Of a DNA stretch of 64,000 nucleotides, positions 1-12,039 are shown piece by piece. The stretch is from positions 51,268,663 to 51,332,662 of the forward strand of contig NC_059500.1 of NCBI RefSeq assembly GCF_018139145.2. Direction: 5' to 3'. The stretch comes from Gymnogyps californianus (Eukaryota > Chordata > Aves > Accipitriformes > Cathartidae). The position numbers were made by a program, and so were the translations under genes. A model generated the notes under the pieces. That model saw only the letters and a program-made list of their open reading frames with translations. It made no database searches and was not told the DNA's origin. Within the stretch, counting starts at the first letter, position 1; each line of letters opens with the position of its first letter.

Positions 1-1539
1 TTTCGGTGAGGCCAATACGTATTTTTCAAATTTAGGAATGCAATTTTTTTTTTCATTGTTCTGTTTCTATTAACACATTTACTTGACTTTTAAGATTTAT
101 GCATTGTAACAATTCAGTATGTACTAGACATCACAATGGAACAGGGCAAACAACAGAAAGGCTACAGTTAAAGTAACAGCCTGCTTTGGGAAGCATAAGA
201 ACGTGAAATCTATGGAACAAAAATGAATTGACAGAAATGAAAGTAGTCTGATATAGCTTAGTGGAATCAGTTATTGAAATCTGATTGCTGGAGTTATCAG
301 TGACCAAAAATTGACCATAAAATCATTGTAAAATTTGCCACCAGTATGCAAAAAAATTACATTCAAAACGCTGAGACTTGCAAAAAGGAAAAGAAATAAA
401 GGCAAATAGAATGAATATTAGAAATAAATTATGGCTGAAACACCCTCCATTTTCCAGGAATACTAACATTGGAGAGTGTGTATAAGATTTGTTGTTGGGT
501 AGTGTATTTGTATTTTCTGTTTCTGTTTTGTGCTTAATATTGTCTCTTTTCAATATTACCTGTTCCATATCAGGAACATATCCTCCAAGCTGCTGAATAA
601 TTTGACACTTAAATGTGTGCTTGGTACACTGAAAAAAAAAAAAAAAGTATGATCAGCAGCATAAACAAAGCAAACAAGCAAATAAATATGTTAAATCTAA
701 GAACACCAAACAAAAGCTCAAGCAGAGCCACCAAACATGTTCCCAAGAGGAATGGAGGTTAAAAAAAAGTGCTGGGCTACTTCTTGTGAAGTGAGCAAAA
801 TCAGGCATGGAAGAGACAAGAACAGAGAAGAGCAGAACTGACTATCCAGTGCTACTTATTCAATCTGGATTGCAAGGTATCTGTCTGGCTCAACAATATA
901 GCAGTTTTGAAATCCTGCCTCTTCACAAACTTAGCCTACAATGAGATAGATGATTGTGACAACTTGCATCTAGGAGTGTTGCAGCTAAAATAGTGGTTAA
1001 ACAGAGAAAATGTGTTGTTCTAGCTAGACTACATTTGAAAAAAAAAAAGGTTAAGAAGGAACTATAGTGAGAAACTGCTAAAACAAGAGATGAAGGTTTG
1101 GGGAGCTACTTTTTGGACTGTCGGATTTATTATACAAAATATATTAATACAGACTCTAGACTATCATATAGTACATTGGAAAACAGAAAATTGATTCAAG
1201 CCACTCTGTCCATTCCCTGTGGTAGCTACTGTTCAATATCCACTTACAAGTGTTAAATTTCACCTTAGCTGGGATGCCAGATAATTTATAGTGTATATAA
1301 AGTAAACCATACATTTAATACAAAAGTAAAGGTGTATTGGTATTTCAGAAATTTTATGAAGATGCAAACTGCTTATGGTTAAGTTTCATAAGACATCTCA
1401 GATTGAGCATTGTTGTAGATAAGTATTGTTTAAATTTGATCACAGATTACGTAAGTACCTGAACACAAAGCAGAGCTTTCATCTTACTCTACTTGCTTGT
1501 TTTCAGATGTTGACCTCATATTCAGCTGACTTTAAAAGT
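1..1539. other. Unassigned AT-rich sequence
   Basis: I see no gene, transposon end or long repeat here. The stretch holds short A runs (near 630-647 and 1040-1051) and one short open frame on the minus strand that has no recognisable domain and reads like chance. It ends at the 5-bp target duplication of the LTR that follows. Confidence 0.6.
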
Positions 1540-1722
1540 ACTAGTGTGGTGGGTTAACCTTGGCTGGTTGCCAGATGCCCACCAAGCCTCTCTCTCACTC
1601 TCCCTCCTTAGCAAGGCAGGGGGAGAAAATAAGACGTAAAGCTCACAGGTCGAGATAACGACGGGGAGATCACTCATCAATTACCATGGCAAGAAAAACA
1701 GATTTAACTTGGGGAAGATTAA

Positions 1723-1728
1723 TTTAAT
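1723..1728 (-). promoter_or_regulatory. Putative LTR poly(A) signal (ATTAAA)
   Basis: ATTAAA on the minus strand lies about 180 bp before the 3' end of the minus-strand LTR. This is a plausible position for the R/U5 polyadenylation signal. The assignment is from motif and position only. Confidence 0.35.
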
Positions 1729-1874
1729 TTTTTGCCAATTAACAACAGAGTAGGATAACAAGAAATAAAAACAAAACTAAAACCACCTTCCCCTCACTCC
1801 ACCTTCTTCCCGGGCTCAAATTTACCCCTTCACTCCCAACTCTTCTGCCTCCTTCTCCCATCCCGAGTGGCAGA

Positions 1875-1895
1875 GGGTGGGGTGGGGGATAGGGG
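1875..1895 (+). other. Canonical G-quadruplex motif inside the LTR
   Basis: Four runs of three to five G are separated by loops of 1, 1 and 3 nt (T, T, ATA), which satisfies the usual G3+N1-7 rule. The G-rich strand is the plus strand, antisense to the LTR. Whether it folds is inference. Confidence 0.65.
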
Positions 1896-3954
1896 TTGTG
1901 GTCAGTTCACACTTCGTTTCTGCCACTCCTTCCTCCTCACACTTTTCCCCTGCTCCACTGTGGGGTCCCTCCCACCAGCTCCAGTCCTTCAAGAACTGCT
2001 CCAACATGGGTCCTTTTCCATGGGGTACAGTCCTTCACGAACAGACTGCTCCAGCATAGGTCCCCCCCAGGCCTCAGTTCCTGCCAGAAAACTTGTTCCT
2101 GCATGGGCTCCTCTCCACAAGCCTGCTCCTGTGTGGGTTTTCCATGGGCTGCTGCTTCCTTCTGGGCACTTCCACCTGCTGTGGCGTGAGGTCCTCCATG
2201 GGCTGCTATCCAGGCCGGATACCTGCTCCGGCATGGTCCTCTATGGGCTTCAGGGGGACAACCTGCATCACCACAGTCTTCTCTACAGGCTGCAGGGGAA
2301 TCTCTGCTCCGGCATCTGGATCACCTCTTCGCCCTCCTTCTTCACAGACCTTGGTGTCTGCAGGGCTGTTTCTCTCATGTTTTTCTGCTCTCTCCCAGCT
2401 GTTGTGCAATGTTTTTTACCCTTTCTTAAATATGTTATTAAAGGGGCACCACCAGCATCACTGATGGGCTCAGCTTTGGGCAGCAGCAGGTCCATTTTGG
2501 ACCTGGCTAGAACTGTCTATGTCCAACATGGGGGCAGCTCCTGATGTCTGCTCACAGAAGCCACACCTGCAGCTCCTCACCACCTCCCCAGCTACCAAAA
2601 CCTTGCCACGTAAACCCAATACAACTAGACAACCACACTGATTTCCAGTTTGAACTTTCATTCAACCCTTTTGATCCTAAACTGGGTGCTTAGACTAATA
2701 ATGTCGAGAGATTCATCTGAATCGAGGCAGACTTTGAGAATTCATTCCTTCCCAAGTTGCACAAGGTGTTGTACATAACAGTGGGCCAGTATCTTATGAG
2801 AAACCTCAATTTACAAATAGGCTGAAATGTATTTTTTGTCTCCGCTGGGTGCAGCAGATTTCCAAGCAACAACACTGATATGGGAGAAGCTGAGGTACAC
2901 AGGCCAGGGAGATACTACTGATAAACATAAGGGGTCTTTCACTGTTCAGTTCCATCTCTTGTGCTATGTGAGCAATACAGTGACATGGGGTAGTAGTCAA
3001 TATAGTGGAAATATTTTGGGTTCTTAAACTTACCAGTGTTTCAGTAGCAAACAAGCAAATCTATAAGGTTTAACAGGGCAAATGTTGGATCTGGTTCTAT
3101 GGAACTAAGAAAGCATGATTGTCGAATTCAGTAATGATATGAATCCGGAACAAGCAGTAATGATTTAGAAAAGCATTATTTCATAACACTATTTAAGTAT
3201 TGACAGAAATACAAACTAAGTTAATGAAAATTATTACGAAATTCTACACTCAAGAAATTCTAGATCGTGGAAAGTAGTCAGAAATGTAGTTTGAAAGACA
3301 GAAAAGGAAAAGGGTAGTATTTATAGTAGTATAGTAATATTTATAGGTTGTCACAAGCAGATCTAATGAATTTCATTACATCAAACTGTTTCCAAAGAGC
3401 AAAAGTTGTACTGAAATGTTATTTGAAAAGCACATGAACTTTTCTACTTAGGCTGATACTCCTAAAGCTTTAGTTGTGTCCAATTTGGATTATTATAGTT
3501 CAAGAATTGCAACTTATCCAAAATAAACTAACAAGTTTATCAAACATCTTGAAAATGAAACCTATCACAAAATACCAAGTTTAGATGCTGTTCAGGTTTT
3601 CATGCCAATTACCCTTTCAGAGCTATTTCAAGTGATTATCAAGACTGGAAATTTCTGATGTTAGGAATGTACCACTCAGTATTAAATAATGAAATATTCA
3701 CTGGGACAGAGAAAAAGGACAGAAGACATAGGTATTATAACCAACCAGTCATGAGGAATATGATTCTTTCCCTGCTCTGCAAGTCTCTTCTATCTAAGGG
3801 CATTCCTTCCCAGCAGGCTTTGGAAATTTTGTGGCCTAGCAAAGATATCAAGCTGTTTCTAAGCCAGGAGTTCAGGAGCACACTGGAAGTCTGGGATAGC
3901 CAACTTTGAAGCCTTTGATATTACAGAGTTGGAAGGATGTCATCTTGGTTTAGG

Positions 3955-3985
3955 TTTTGTTTTTGTTTGTTTGTTTGTTTGTTTT
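3955..3985 (+). repeat. (TTTG)n simple repeat
   Basis: TTTG tetranucleotide units repeat about six to seven times with one longer T run near the start. Confidence 0.85.
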
Positions 3986-5597
3986 GGTGGTGGAGGTAGT
4001 GGTAGGCTTATAAATTTTAGAATATATATACATCTCAAAAATGGCAGCAGTAGTACAAAGAGAAAGGAAGCTTCAATAAAATGCCTGGGAGACAGCTTCT
4101 TTGAAAAGGTGCTTCATAAATAGACCTGGAATGAGGCACTCCAGAATGCAAGAGGGATGTGACTTGAGTCAGGGTGTTTGCAACTTTCCAATGTGACCCA
4201 CCTCAGACAGCAATAAGAAAGAAAGTACTTGAGAAAAGGAAGGGGTGGAAGCTCTTGTATACATATGCTTTTTTTTTTTCTGACTTGGATGATAATAGCA
4301 GTTATCAATGGAGTGCCCACATACGGTTATTGCTAATTCCTCAGAAACCATTCACAGTTTGTTGTCAAACGATCCTATGTTTTCTAGTAGATCTGACAGT
4401 TTCTTTGGGGGAGTTCTGGAAAGTCCACTTAAGAAGAAAAAGGTGTCATATCTGAGTAAACAGGAACTCATCATCTGACTCAAAATTGATTTGCTTCAGC
4501 AACATTTCCAAAACTGTGCAGTCTTTCTAATGGATTTCAAACCCACCAGTAATGTTTATGATAACAATTTGTAGGAACTAAATCACTTGCTCCTAATGTA
4601 TAAGAAGAGATTCCTTTGAGGTGAAGGATTTTTTTCAATTTTGGAATATTTCTTAAAGCTAGTGAGGAAAAGAACCTGCATGAATAACTGCGATAGCTTT
4701 GGCTTCATTTTTCTAAGCCTCTTTCCCTGTAGACAGTATAATTTACTGTTGAACAATGCTTTTAACTAGACTAGTGAAACAAAATACACTGAGTTTGGAA
4801 CAGCAGTATTTTGCTAATCCATCATAGTGAAGTAGATAATGCAAGTAGTAGTCTGAATTCTTACCAACTCAGAAAGAAGTGTGTGTGCCTGTGTGTTGAT
4901 ATGGAGCTGAGTGTCCAAAATGTCTGTTTCTCCATTTCTGAAGTGTATGCCTGAGAGAACCCAAAAGAGTATAAATTCCCTCCAGGTGAGAATGTAAATG
5001 TCCTCTCTTCACATTACCTTCTGATTTATTATTTGGAAGGGTTGGTGAGAATGTAGCCATACTATATGTTTATAACTCACCTTATTAAATTAATCCCTCC
5101 CAAGACAATAAGAAAAAATAAGTTGTTTGATTATTTGTTTATTTATCCTAGGCCCACGTTAAGCAGTGTGGTGGTTCAAAAAGAAAATGCTATTAACACC
5201 TATCTGATCAAATCTGATCAGTATAACTATAGAAAGCTTTTCAGCAACATGGCACAATATATGTATTTGTATACATATAAGTAATATATATTCATATACA
5301 TATATATAGAAAAGTAAACATCAGGTTTTATTTTGTTTTTAGAAAAAGGTTTTGATTGATAGGCCATTATGACTCATTAAATCAGTCTCCACGTAACATA
5401 AAAATATGACTCTTTCCCAGCTACCGTATTTCTTTTCCAAAGAGTTTGAGTGTGTGTTGATTCATCGTTGCATTATTCCCCAGGGAATTTTATTCTGTAG
5501 ATGGGATCCCAGTTATTGTCATGATCACTTGTAAATCTGTTTATCAGTGCAATGCTAGGAGTTTGTGTTGTAGGATCATGGGTTAAGCAAGATTTTC

Positions 5598-5620
5598 CAA
5601 TTGTGATCTGATCGCAATTG
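5598..5620. repeat. Near-perfect 23-bp palindrome
   Basis: CAATTGTGATC, one central T, then GATCGCAATTG. Ten of eleven arm positions are complementary, the exception being a T:G position. It could be a dimeric protein-binding site or chance; no neighbouring feature decides. Confidence 0.6.
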
Positions 5621-8600
5621 CAAACGTTAATCATTATATTTTCAGATATTGCCTTTTTTAAAGTTTACAAGTTTTTCTTATGAGCATTTTTTCACAGACA
5701 GTTGCTACATTAAGTATTTTTCTGTTTGTAGTTGTAGTCTTACCTAAACCCCCCAGATTAATGTAACAATTTACTTTTTTTCTCATACTTATAATTCTAA
5801 AGTACCATACCATTTTAAGCATTAATGGGTGTAGAATGGGAAGGTATAGGTTGCTAAGATGGAATTTAATTGATTAACCTGATATCATCTTTCGTTGCCA
5901 TAGTGACTACCTATCTGCTTATAATATTTTAAAAGTATTAATTCAGTATGCCCCTTTTGAGAAACAGGATTACTAATTCAAAAATACCAAAGTAATCTGT
6001 TTTCCTCTTTTGTTTTATACTGAAAAGCTCTGGTGCAATTTTAAGTAGAAAAACATGGGGATTTTAAAATTGCAATCATACAGAAAATAACCTTTTGACC
6101 CAATCTTCCTTAATGATTGCCATTTTAAGTATTGTTTTTATAGCACAAGGAAACACAAAGCAGAAGAAAAACTTTAAAGATCCCTTGTAAATTCAGACTT
6201 TCTACACAGTCATAACAGTAACTGCATCACAGAAGTGGAACTCTCCTGTTGGGATTTGTTCAGAAAGTCACCATAAATGTATTGTAATTCATGTGAATCT
6301 TATTTTTACTGCCTAGTTAGCTCTTGCAGCTCTTGCAGGTCAATGTATTTTATTATTTCCATTCCTGCAACATTCTCAGCTGTGTGGGTGATTCAGCTAG
6401 TGGTATACTTCCCTCCCAATCAGTAAACAAGCCAAGTCCTAGTCACTGTGCAACCAGAGAGGCCATCTTTCAAATGAGACATATGAACAAGGTTATGATC
6501 TGTTGGTAATTTGTAATATCTCACAGAACATGTTGCAAACCTGGGAACTTTGTTTCTTTTGCCTGAGGCTTAGCTTGCTAGGACTGCAATCAATACTGAA
6601 TTTTACTTAGCATTTTCTAAAATTTTGCTGAATTAAAATAGCAAAGATATTTGTATTTGTCACCATTTTAGATGTGTGTGGCCTGATTTCCCTGTTATGA
6701 GTGAGGCACATCTGAACATCTCTTTCTTCCTGTAAAAATTATTGACAATCAAATTTCTCTGTTTATCTTCACCATTGCTTTAACGTTGCTTGTCTTTTGA
6801 CTTTACATTGAATCTGTTCTTTTTCTTTCTTCAGATTACAATAAAATATTTAATCCATAAAAAAGTGTGTTAACTCTGAAACCTCAGTCAAAATTCAGTA
6901 TTTGTAGTTATAATTTGGCTATCCAATACCTTGTACTCCTACAATACCTGCAACTGTTTAGATATCAAAGGGCTTCAAGAACCTTAAGTACAGACAGTAA
7001 ATTAAATTTGAAACCTACTAGTAAAGTCTTCAGGTTAACATTTTTCTGTAACCTGCTACACAATTCTTTGGGATTGTATTTTAGTATTACAACATGCTTG
7101 TAAGGTAGGGAGGTAAAATAATCTCTATTATATTGACACAAGTGAAACCTTCCACTCAGTTACACAGAGAGTTCAAGCTCTGAATAATTTCAGCTGGTCT
7201 CAGACATAGCTCTCCTCTTAAACTTTTAAACTTCAGATATTTCTCCTGCAATTCCATCTGTGAATTGTTTGATTGCATGCCAAAGCCATCAGGTGGGATT
7301 GATTTACAACACTTCTCATATTGTTAAAAAGAAGCCATATTTTACCTCAGAAGCAGCACCACATTGATGATGGGTGAAGTGACTTTTTCATTATATATTC
7401 CTTTGAGACTAAAAAGCTAAAAAATGTGTTAACAGTTTCCCTAATCATCTTACTGTAAAGGAGGTTTCATATCATTCTTGTACCCATTTTCCCTTTCTAT
7501 GTTTTCCCTTCCATGTTTCCATGACATTTTAAAAGTATGTCAATGAAACAGCTATTTCAATAGTGTTCCTCACAGTGCCATGTATTAAAAACAACTGGCA
7601 TGTTCAAAGCCCTCCCTCACTTTTATAGAAGAAAGCCACTGTATTACTCTTGAAGTTTAGATTCTTCCTAATGTCCTTCTCAGTACTCGAGCTTTCACTA
7701 GTACTGTTCTTCGCTCCATTTGTACAATCTATACTTCAAGTTTGCAGATCTGTTCTTTTTAAAAATTTATTTATTAGCATGACATTGGCCAATTAAAAGG
7801 CTCAATACATTATTGGGCACAATTGCTAATTCTAGATCAGAGGTATGAATGATCTCTTTGTAGTGAGTTGATAAATAATTCTATTATTTCTTCATCTGAA
7901 TTTTTTCAATAACAAATCTTTTATTTTCCTTGCACATAATGGTTTAATATATTTTATAGAATTTGTATGACAAGCAGTCCTTGTGAGAGTTTATGGAGTT
8001 TTTCTCAGCAGATAATGATATCCTCCTCATTTGTTGAAAACTACCATGTAAGCATTTTTTATTATTTTTCCTCAAAACACTAATCAAGCATTTACCTAAT
8101 GTTTAAAACAAATCCCTACATTTCATATTCATATTAAGGTGTGTGGTACTAGGGTGAGGTTTTTTCCATACATGTGAGAATCCAGAATCTTTTTTTATGG
8201 ATGAACTGGGATATTCAGGGATGAATGGCAGAATGATGATCATTTTTCTACTACCTGTATTTTCTGCCCTTGTTTCATAGTTATTTAAGCACATAGATAA
8301 CTCACCACTTAAAATTAGAATAGATTTAAAATAATAATTGAGGAAATTTTATTTTAAGGTGTTAATAAATGTTGTTAATATTTTGCACTTAGATATCTGT
8401 CTTTTCTTGGAATTATCCTGTAGCACTTCCTTAGCTAGGTAAGTATCATCTTCCCCCTTGTTCTAATGTTAATCCCAAAGGATGCATCATCTGTCACTAA
8501 ATGTTCAATATAAAACTGTTCATTTTGTTTCCTTTCACTCACTGTGGAAGCAGAACACAAAACAGTCCCTCTGGCATGTTCATCAAAACTGTGATCTTGC

Positions 8601-9376
8601 TGATTAAAATGCAGAGAAACTGACATTTTCCTTTTATCTGCAGTCCATCATATCTTTATTGTTTGAATCTCATTAACGCTGTATTTCTACTCTCTCTTTA
8701 GCATTGGTATTTTTGTTTTGGTGGTTTGTTTTTTTTTTCCCCCACTTACAGAAAACTAATTAAATAAGCACAACCAAAAATATTGCATATAGATTTCTTA
8801 GGTAACTTTCTGTGATAATATTTGAAGCATATCTTCCTAGTATTTATGTAGTCTTCTATCATAATTTGAAGGTAAAGTACAAAATTTGGTGTCATTTAAA
8901 ACTGCATGTCTTTTATGCATAAGTCATCAGTTCTTAAATATTTTTTAAATGTACCTTATCCCCTTTTGAACTTTTCTTCCCTTTGCTCTTCAGATTTTAC
9001 TGTTAAGATTAGAAATTTTTTAAAAGGTTATTTCCAAATCTCTGTATCACTCTTGTGAATTTACCATCTTTTTAAAAGAATATTCCACAGGATGCTCTTT
9101 ATAAATATCTAAATGGTCAAATTTGCTTGCATATGTCTTCATCAGGCTGTTTAGTATAAGGTACATCCCATTTTGACCAGGCTCCAAGTGCCACATTTTT
9201 ACATGTAAACCCACCACATAATCTTAACAGCATTATACTTTTCTTACATTGGAAGTAAGATATCAAATCTATGATCTTCTTCCAAATTATAATCAAACAA
9301 ACAGAAATGTTTTAGTGCTATGTTGTTTTCCAATGATCATCTAAAGACTGAACTAGATACACATAAATTCTCCATC

Positions 9377-9440
9377 TATGTATATGTATGTGTATGAGTA
9401 TACGTATGCATATGCGTATGCATATGTGTATGCGTATGTA
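9377..9440 (+). repeat. Alternating purine-pyrimidine (TATG/CATA) repeat
   Basis: A degenerate GTATGCATAT-type array. Positions 9398-9440 alternate purine and pyrimidine at every step (43 nt), and 9377-9396 also alternates, with one phase break at 9397. Tracts of this kind are candidates for Z-DNA or cruciform structure, although the TA content makes Z-DNA weaker than in GC or GT repeats. Confidence 0.8.
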
Positions 9441-11236
9441 GAGTAAACATGACTTTCACAGTATTATAGCCTGTTTTTTTTTATGAATGTCCCTCTTTCT
9501 TGGCAGAAAAGAAAAGCTCAGATTTTGGGATCAAAATTGACAGAGGTGAATCTACTCTTCCTCCTCTTTTCTTTTGTGAAATCAATCAAAGTAACATTTA
9601 TAATAAAACTTAAAGAAAAGAAGAAGTTATGTGCAACTCTCTTTAAGACCCTGAATTCATCACTGAAAATGGGAAAAGGACAACCTGGGTTGAAAATTTT
9701 TGTAGTCATTAAAGTAAAATACTTTATTTGTCTGTTTATCTCATCTTATCTCTTGAAAAGTTTGGCATCCAATTACTGTTATGAATGTGAAAAAGCACAT
9801 ATTTTTCCAAATCAATACGTTTATTCACTTAACCCACAGCCATAACAAAGAAGTACCTATTGATCAGCAAGCTGGACCTCATAGAATTTTCTATAGCTTT
9901 TATACAACTTGGCTTACAATAGTCCCTGAAGACCTTGTTATCATTAGATAACAAGAGTTAAGGATCATTAGAGTAATGAACGATTTGACTATCTGTCTTT
10001 ACAGTAATTTGTGAAGTCATTTTGTTTCTTACAGTCTTCCCCAAAGATAAAAACCAGCTTGAACTATACTGTGTTATTTTGGATAATTGATTTACATGTA
10101 TGTACATGCATAGATTTTGTATCTATTTAAGACAAACAGTCCTTACTGTGTAAAAATTCTTGAGCTGTAAGGCAAATATTGTATCTTGCAGTGTTTGGCC
10201 AGTGAATAAGGGAGTATGTTTCAAGTTCAGCGAACTTTGTATTGATTACTTATTCTGGAACATCCCTTCCTGTGCAGCTTGTCAACTATATCGGAAGATG
10301 CTGTGTAGCGTCAGCTGGTACCTGGTGTGAGTAAATAGGAAAGTGGTGTAAGCAGGAAATAAAGGATTTAAATCCCTTTTAGCTGAGACTGGCTAAAGAC
10401 TTTTGGGTTTTTTCTCTTTTTTGTTTTAAGTGTGAATTTTATTAGAAATTTTGAAGGCCTTCTTTTTTTATTATTTATTTTTCCATTACAAATTATGAAT
10501 GGTTTTCATAATATTCCTTCTGAATATATTTCTTAAAATAAATTCAAATCTTCATTTCAAATCCAAACAGAAACTGACCCCAAGTATTTAACCCTTAATT
10601 TCTGTAAGCACTATACTTTTGCAGGTATTAAAAATGTTTTGTAGTTTTGTTCAGTAGTTTAGTTCCATTCCTATTGAAAGCAGTTACGTACATTAAGAGA
10701 CAAATTATCTGCAGAAGTAAATCCACTAAATCCTTTAGAGTTATATTAGCAAGGAATTTAACTTGAAATATTCACTTTCAGTACTTCTCAAATCCACTAA
10801 AGTCTCTCATTTTTTATTTCATTACAAGAATATCTGCCACTTGGGCTTTAGCTGAAACTGCTTTCCTTTTTTCTACATATACATTTTTTCTGTGGATGTT
10901 CACAAGCTGATGACTAAGATCTATGAGTAATACATGAAAATGATAGCATAAACTTAACTTGAGTTCATTTTTCATGAATTCCTATTAGAAAACATTTAGT
11001 CTTCAAATTGTTATTTCTGTCATGTTCTTGTGGTATAATGTCCTCTCCTAATATTTAGAAATAATAGACAATAATGGAATAAAAAAAATGAAATAAGTGA
11101 ATATTCCAATTTTATATGGAGAAAAAAAATAGTGTGTATTTTCTAAACTGGATGTGGCTTGAGTAGGACAAAAATAATTTATGTTTATGATAAATGAAGC
11201 AATTGTGTATCCCACGGTGAGTAAAGGAAGTAACAT

Positions 11237-11249
11237 GGGGGGGGGGGGG
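11237..11249 (+). repeat. G13 homopolymer
   Basis: Thirteen consecutive G residues in otherwise AT-rich DNA. Such runs are prone to slippage and sequencing error, so the exact length is uncertain. Confidence 0.85.
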
Positions 11250-12039
11250 AAATCACATCAAAAGTCTAAAGCCGAGAGCAGCAAAACTTGTATGTAGGAA
11301 ACCTATCAGATCTTTCCTGTTTCATGCTGGAATTAGGAGGACTGTTCCTCCAAAAAGAAGGGGTGGGAAAGTCATTTGAATTTGGAGGGGGAGGATGGGG
11401 AGGGGCATAGTTGTGATGCCTTATTATCTCAGTAAATCAATGCATGGGATCATCTTCTGGTGCTCCTGAGCTGAACAGAAATACAGCTCAATGCTTCCTT
11501 TTAAGGCTATCACGTAATATTTAGACAAAGGCTTTATAACAGCAATAGGTAGGTGTATTGGATTGATATTGCGGAGCTAATGCTTTAGCTCACTCCCTAG
11601 TATCTTCATTATAGTAAACAAAATGGAATAATGCGCCCAAAATAATACACTTTGTAATAATAGTGCACAGAGGCTAGCTACAAGGCATTCTTTCCTCACC
11701 TGTGAGCAGTACTAAACTATATGTATCACTTGCAGCTTAAAAGAAACATGAACTAAAAATTCTTCTAATCAAGAATGCTTTAACATTAAAAGTTGGCAAG
11801 AATCTTTTGATTTTCTTCCTAACATGACACTAGACTACTTTTTGCTTAACACTGTATAAGGTCTTACTTAGAAGTACCTTGGTCTATGAGAATTGAAAAG
11901 GGCAGGCAAGATGTCAGTAAAATATTAAAAAAGGGAAAAAAAGTTAAAAAAAAGAAGTCCAGAGGTGTCCTTGGAAACTCCTGATATCTGAACTTGGCAA
12001 GTTATTGAACATTCTGACATCATAGAATAAATAAAGATA

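Larger units (their letters stand above)
1545..2623 (-). mobile_element. Solo LTR of an avian endogenous retrovirus, minus strand
   Basis: Read on the minus strand the element begins TGTATTGGGTTTACGTGGCA and ends AACCCACCACA, so it has the TG...CA ends of a retroviral LTR. The 5-bp sequence ACTAG occurs directly before it (1540-1544) and directly after it (2624-2628), which is an exact target-site duplication and fixes both borders. A 5-bp duplication fits ERVK- or ERVL-type integrases. No gag, pol or env sequence is attached, so it is a solo LTR, the usual product of recombination between two LTRs. It is long (1079 bp) and carries a degenerate internal array in which a unit containing CTGCTCC(A/G)GCATGG, seen on the plus strand, recurs at about 1996, 2046, 2223 and 2304, with weaker copies between. 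A minus-strand ATTAAA poly(A) signal lies at 1723-1728. From memory the sequence resembles a common avian LTR family, but I cannot give a database name. The open frames inside it are shadows. Confidence 0.88.
2629..12039. other. Unassigned AT-rich sequence
   Basis: About 9.4 kb without a recognisable gene or well-preserved transposon. It contains the TTTG repeat at 3955-3985, the palindrome at 5598-5620, the alternating purine-pyrimidine tract at 9377-9440 and the G run at 11237-11249, listed separately. Around 3465-3530 a short translated stretch (LVVSNLDYYSSRIAT) faintly recalls the conserved LDYCNS region of L2/CR1 reverse transcriptases, but the match is too short to annotate. The open frames present are short and show no domain. 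Confidence 0.6.

Noticed and set aside
1867..2544. 225-residue open frame across the first LTR
   Set aside because: It is antisense to the LTR and opens because the LTR is GC-rich and repetitive. No domain is recognisable.
3420..3910. Possible L2-type reverse transcriptase fragment and adjoining 83-residue frame
   Set aside because: The only resemblance is a short LDYYSS-like word. Neighbouring motifs of L2 could not be found, so it stays unassigned.
9483..9845. 120-residue open frame in AT-rich DNA
   Set aside because: Lysine- and leucine-rich composition with no domain, consistent with chance.
11340..11410. G-rich stretch as a second G-quadruplex
   Set aside because: Only three runs of three or more G fall within loop distance; the fourth is too far upstream.
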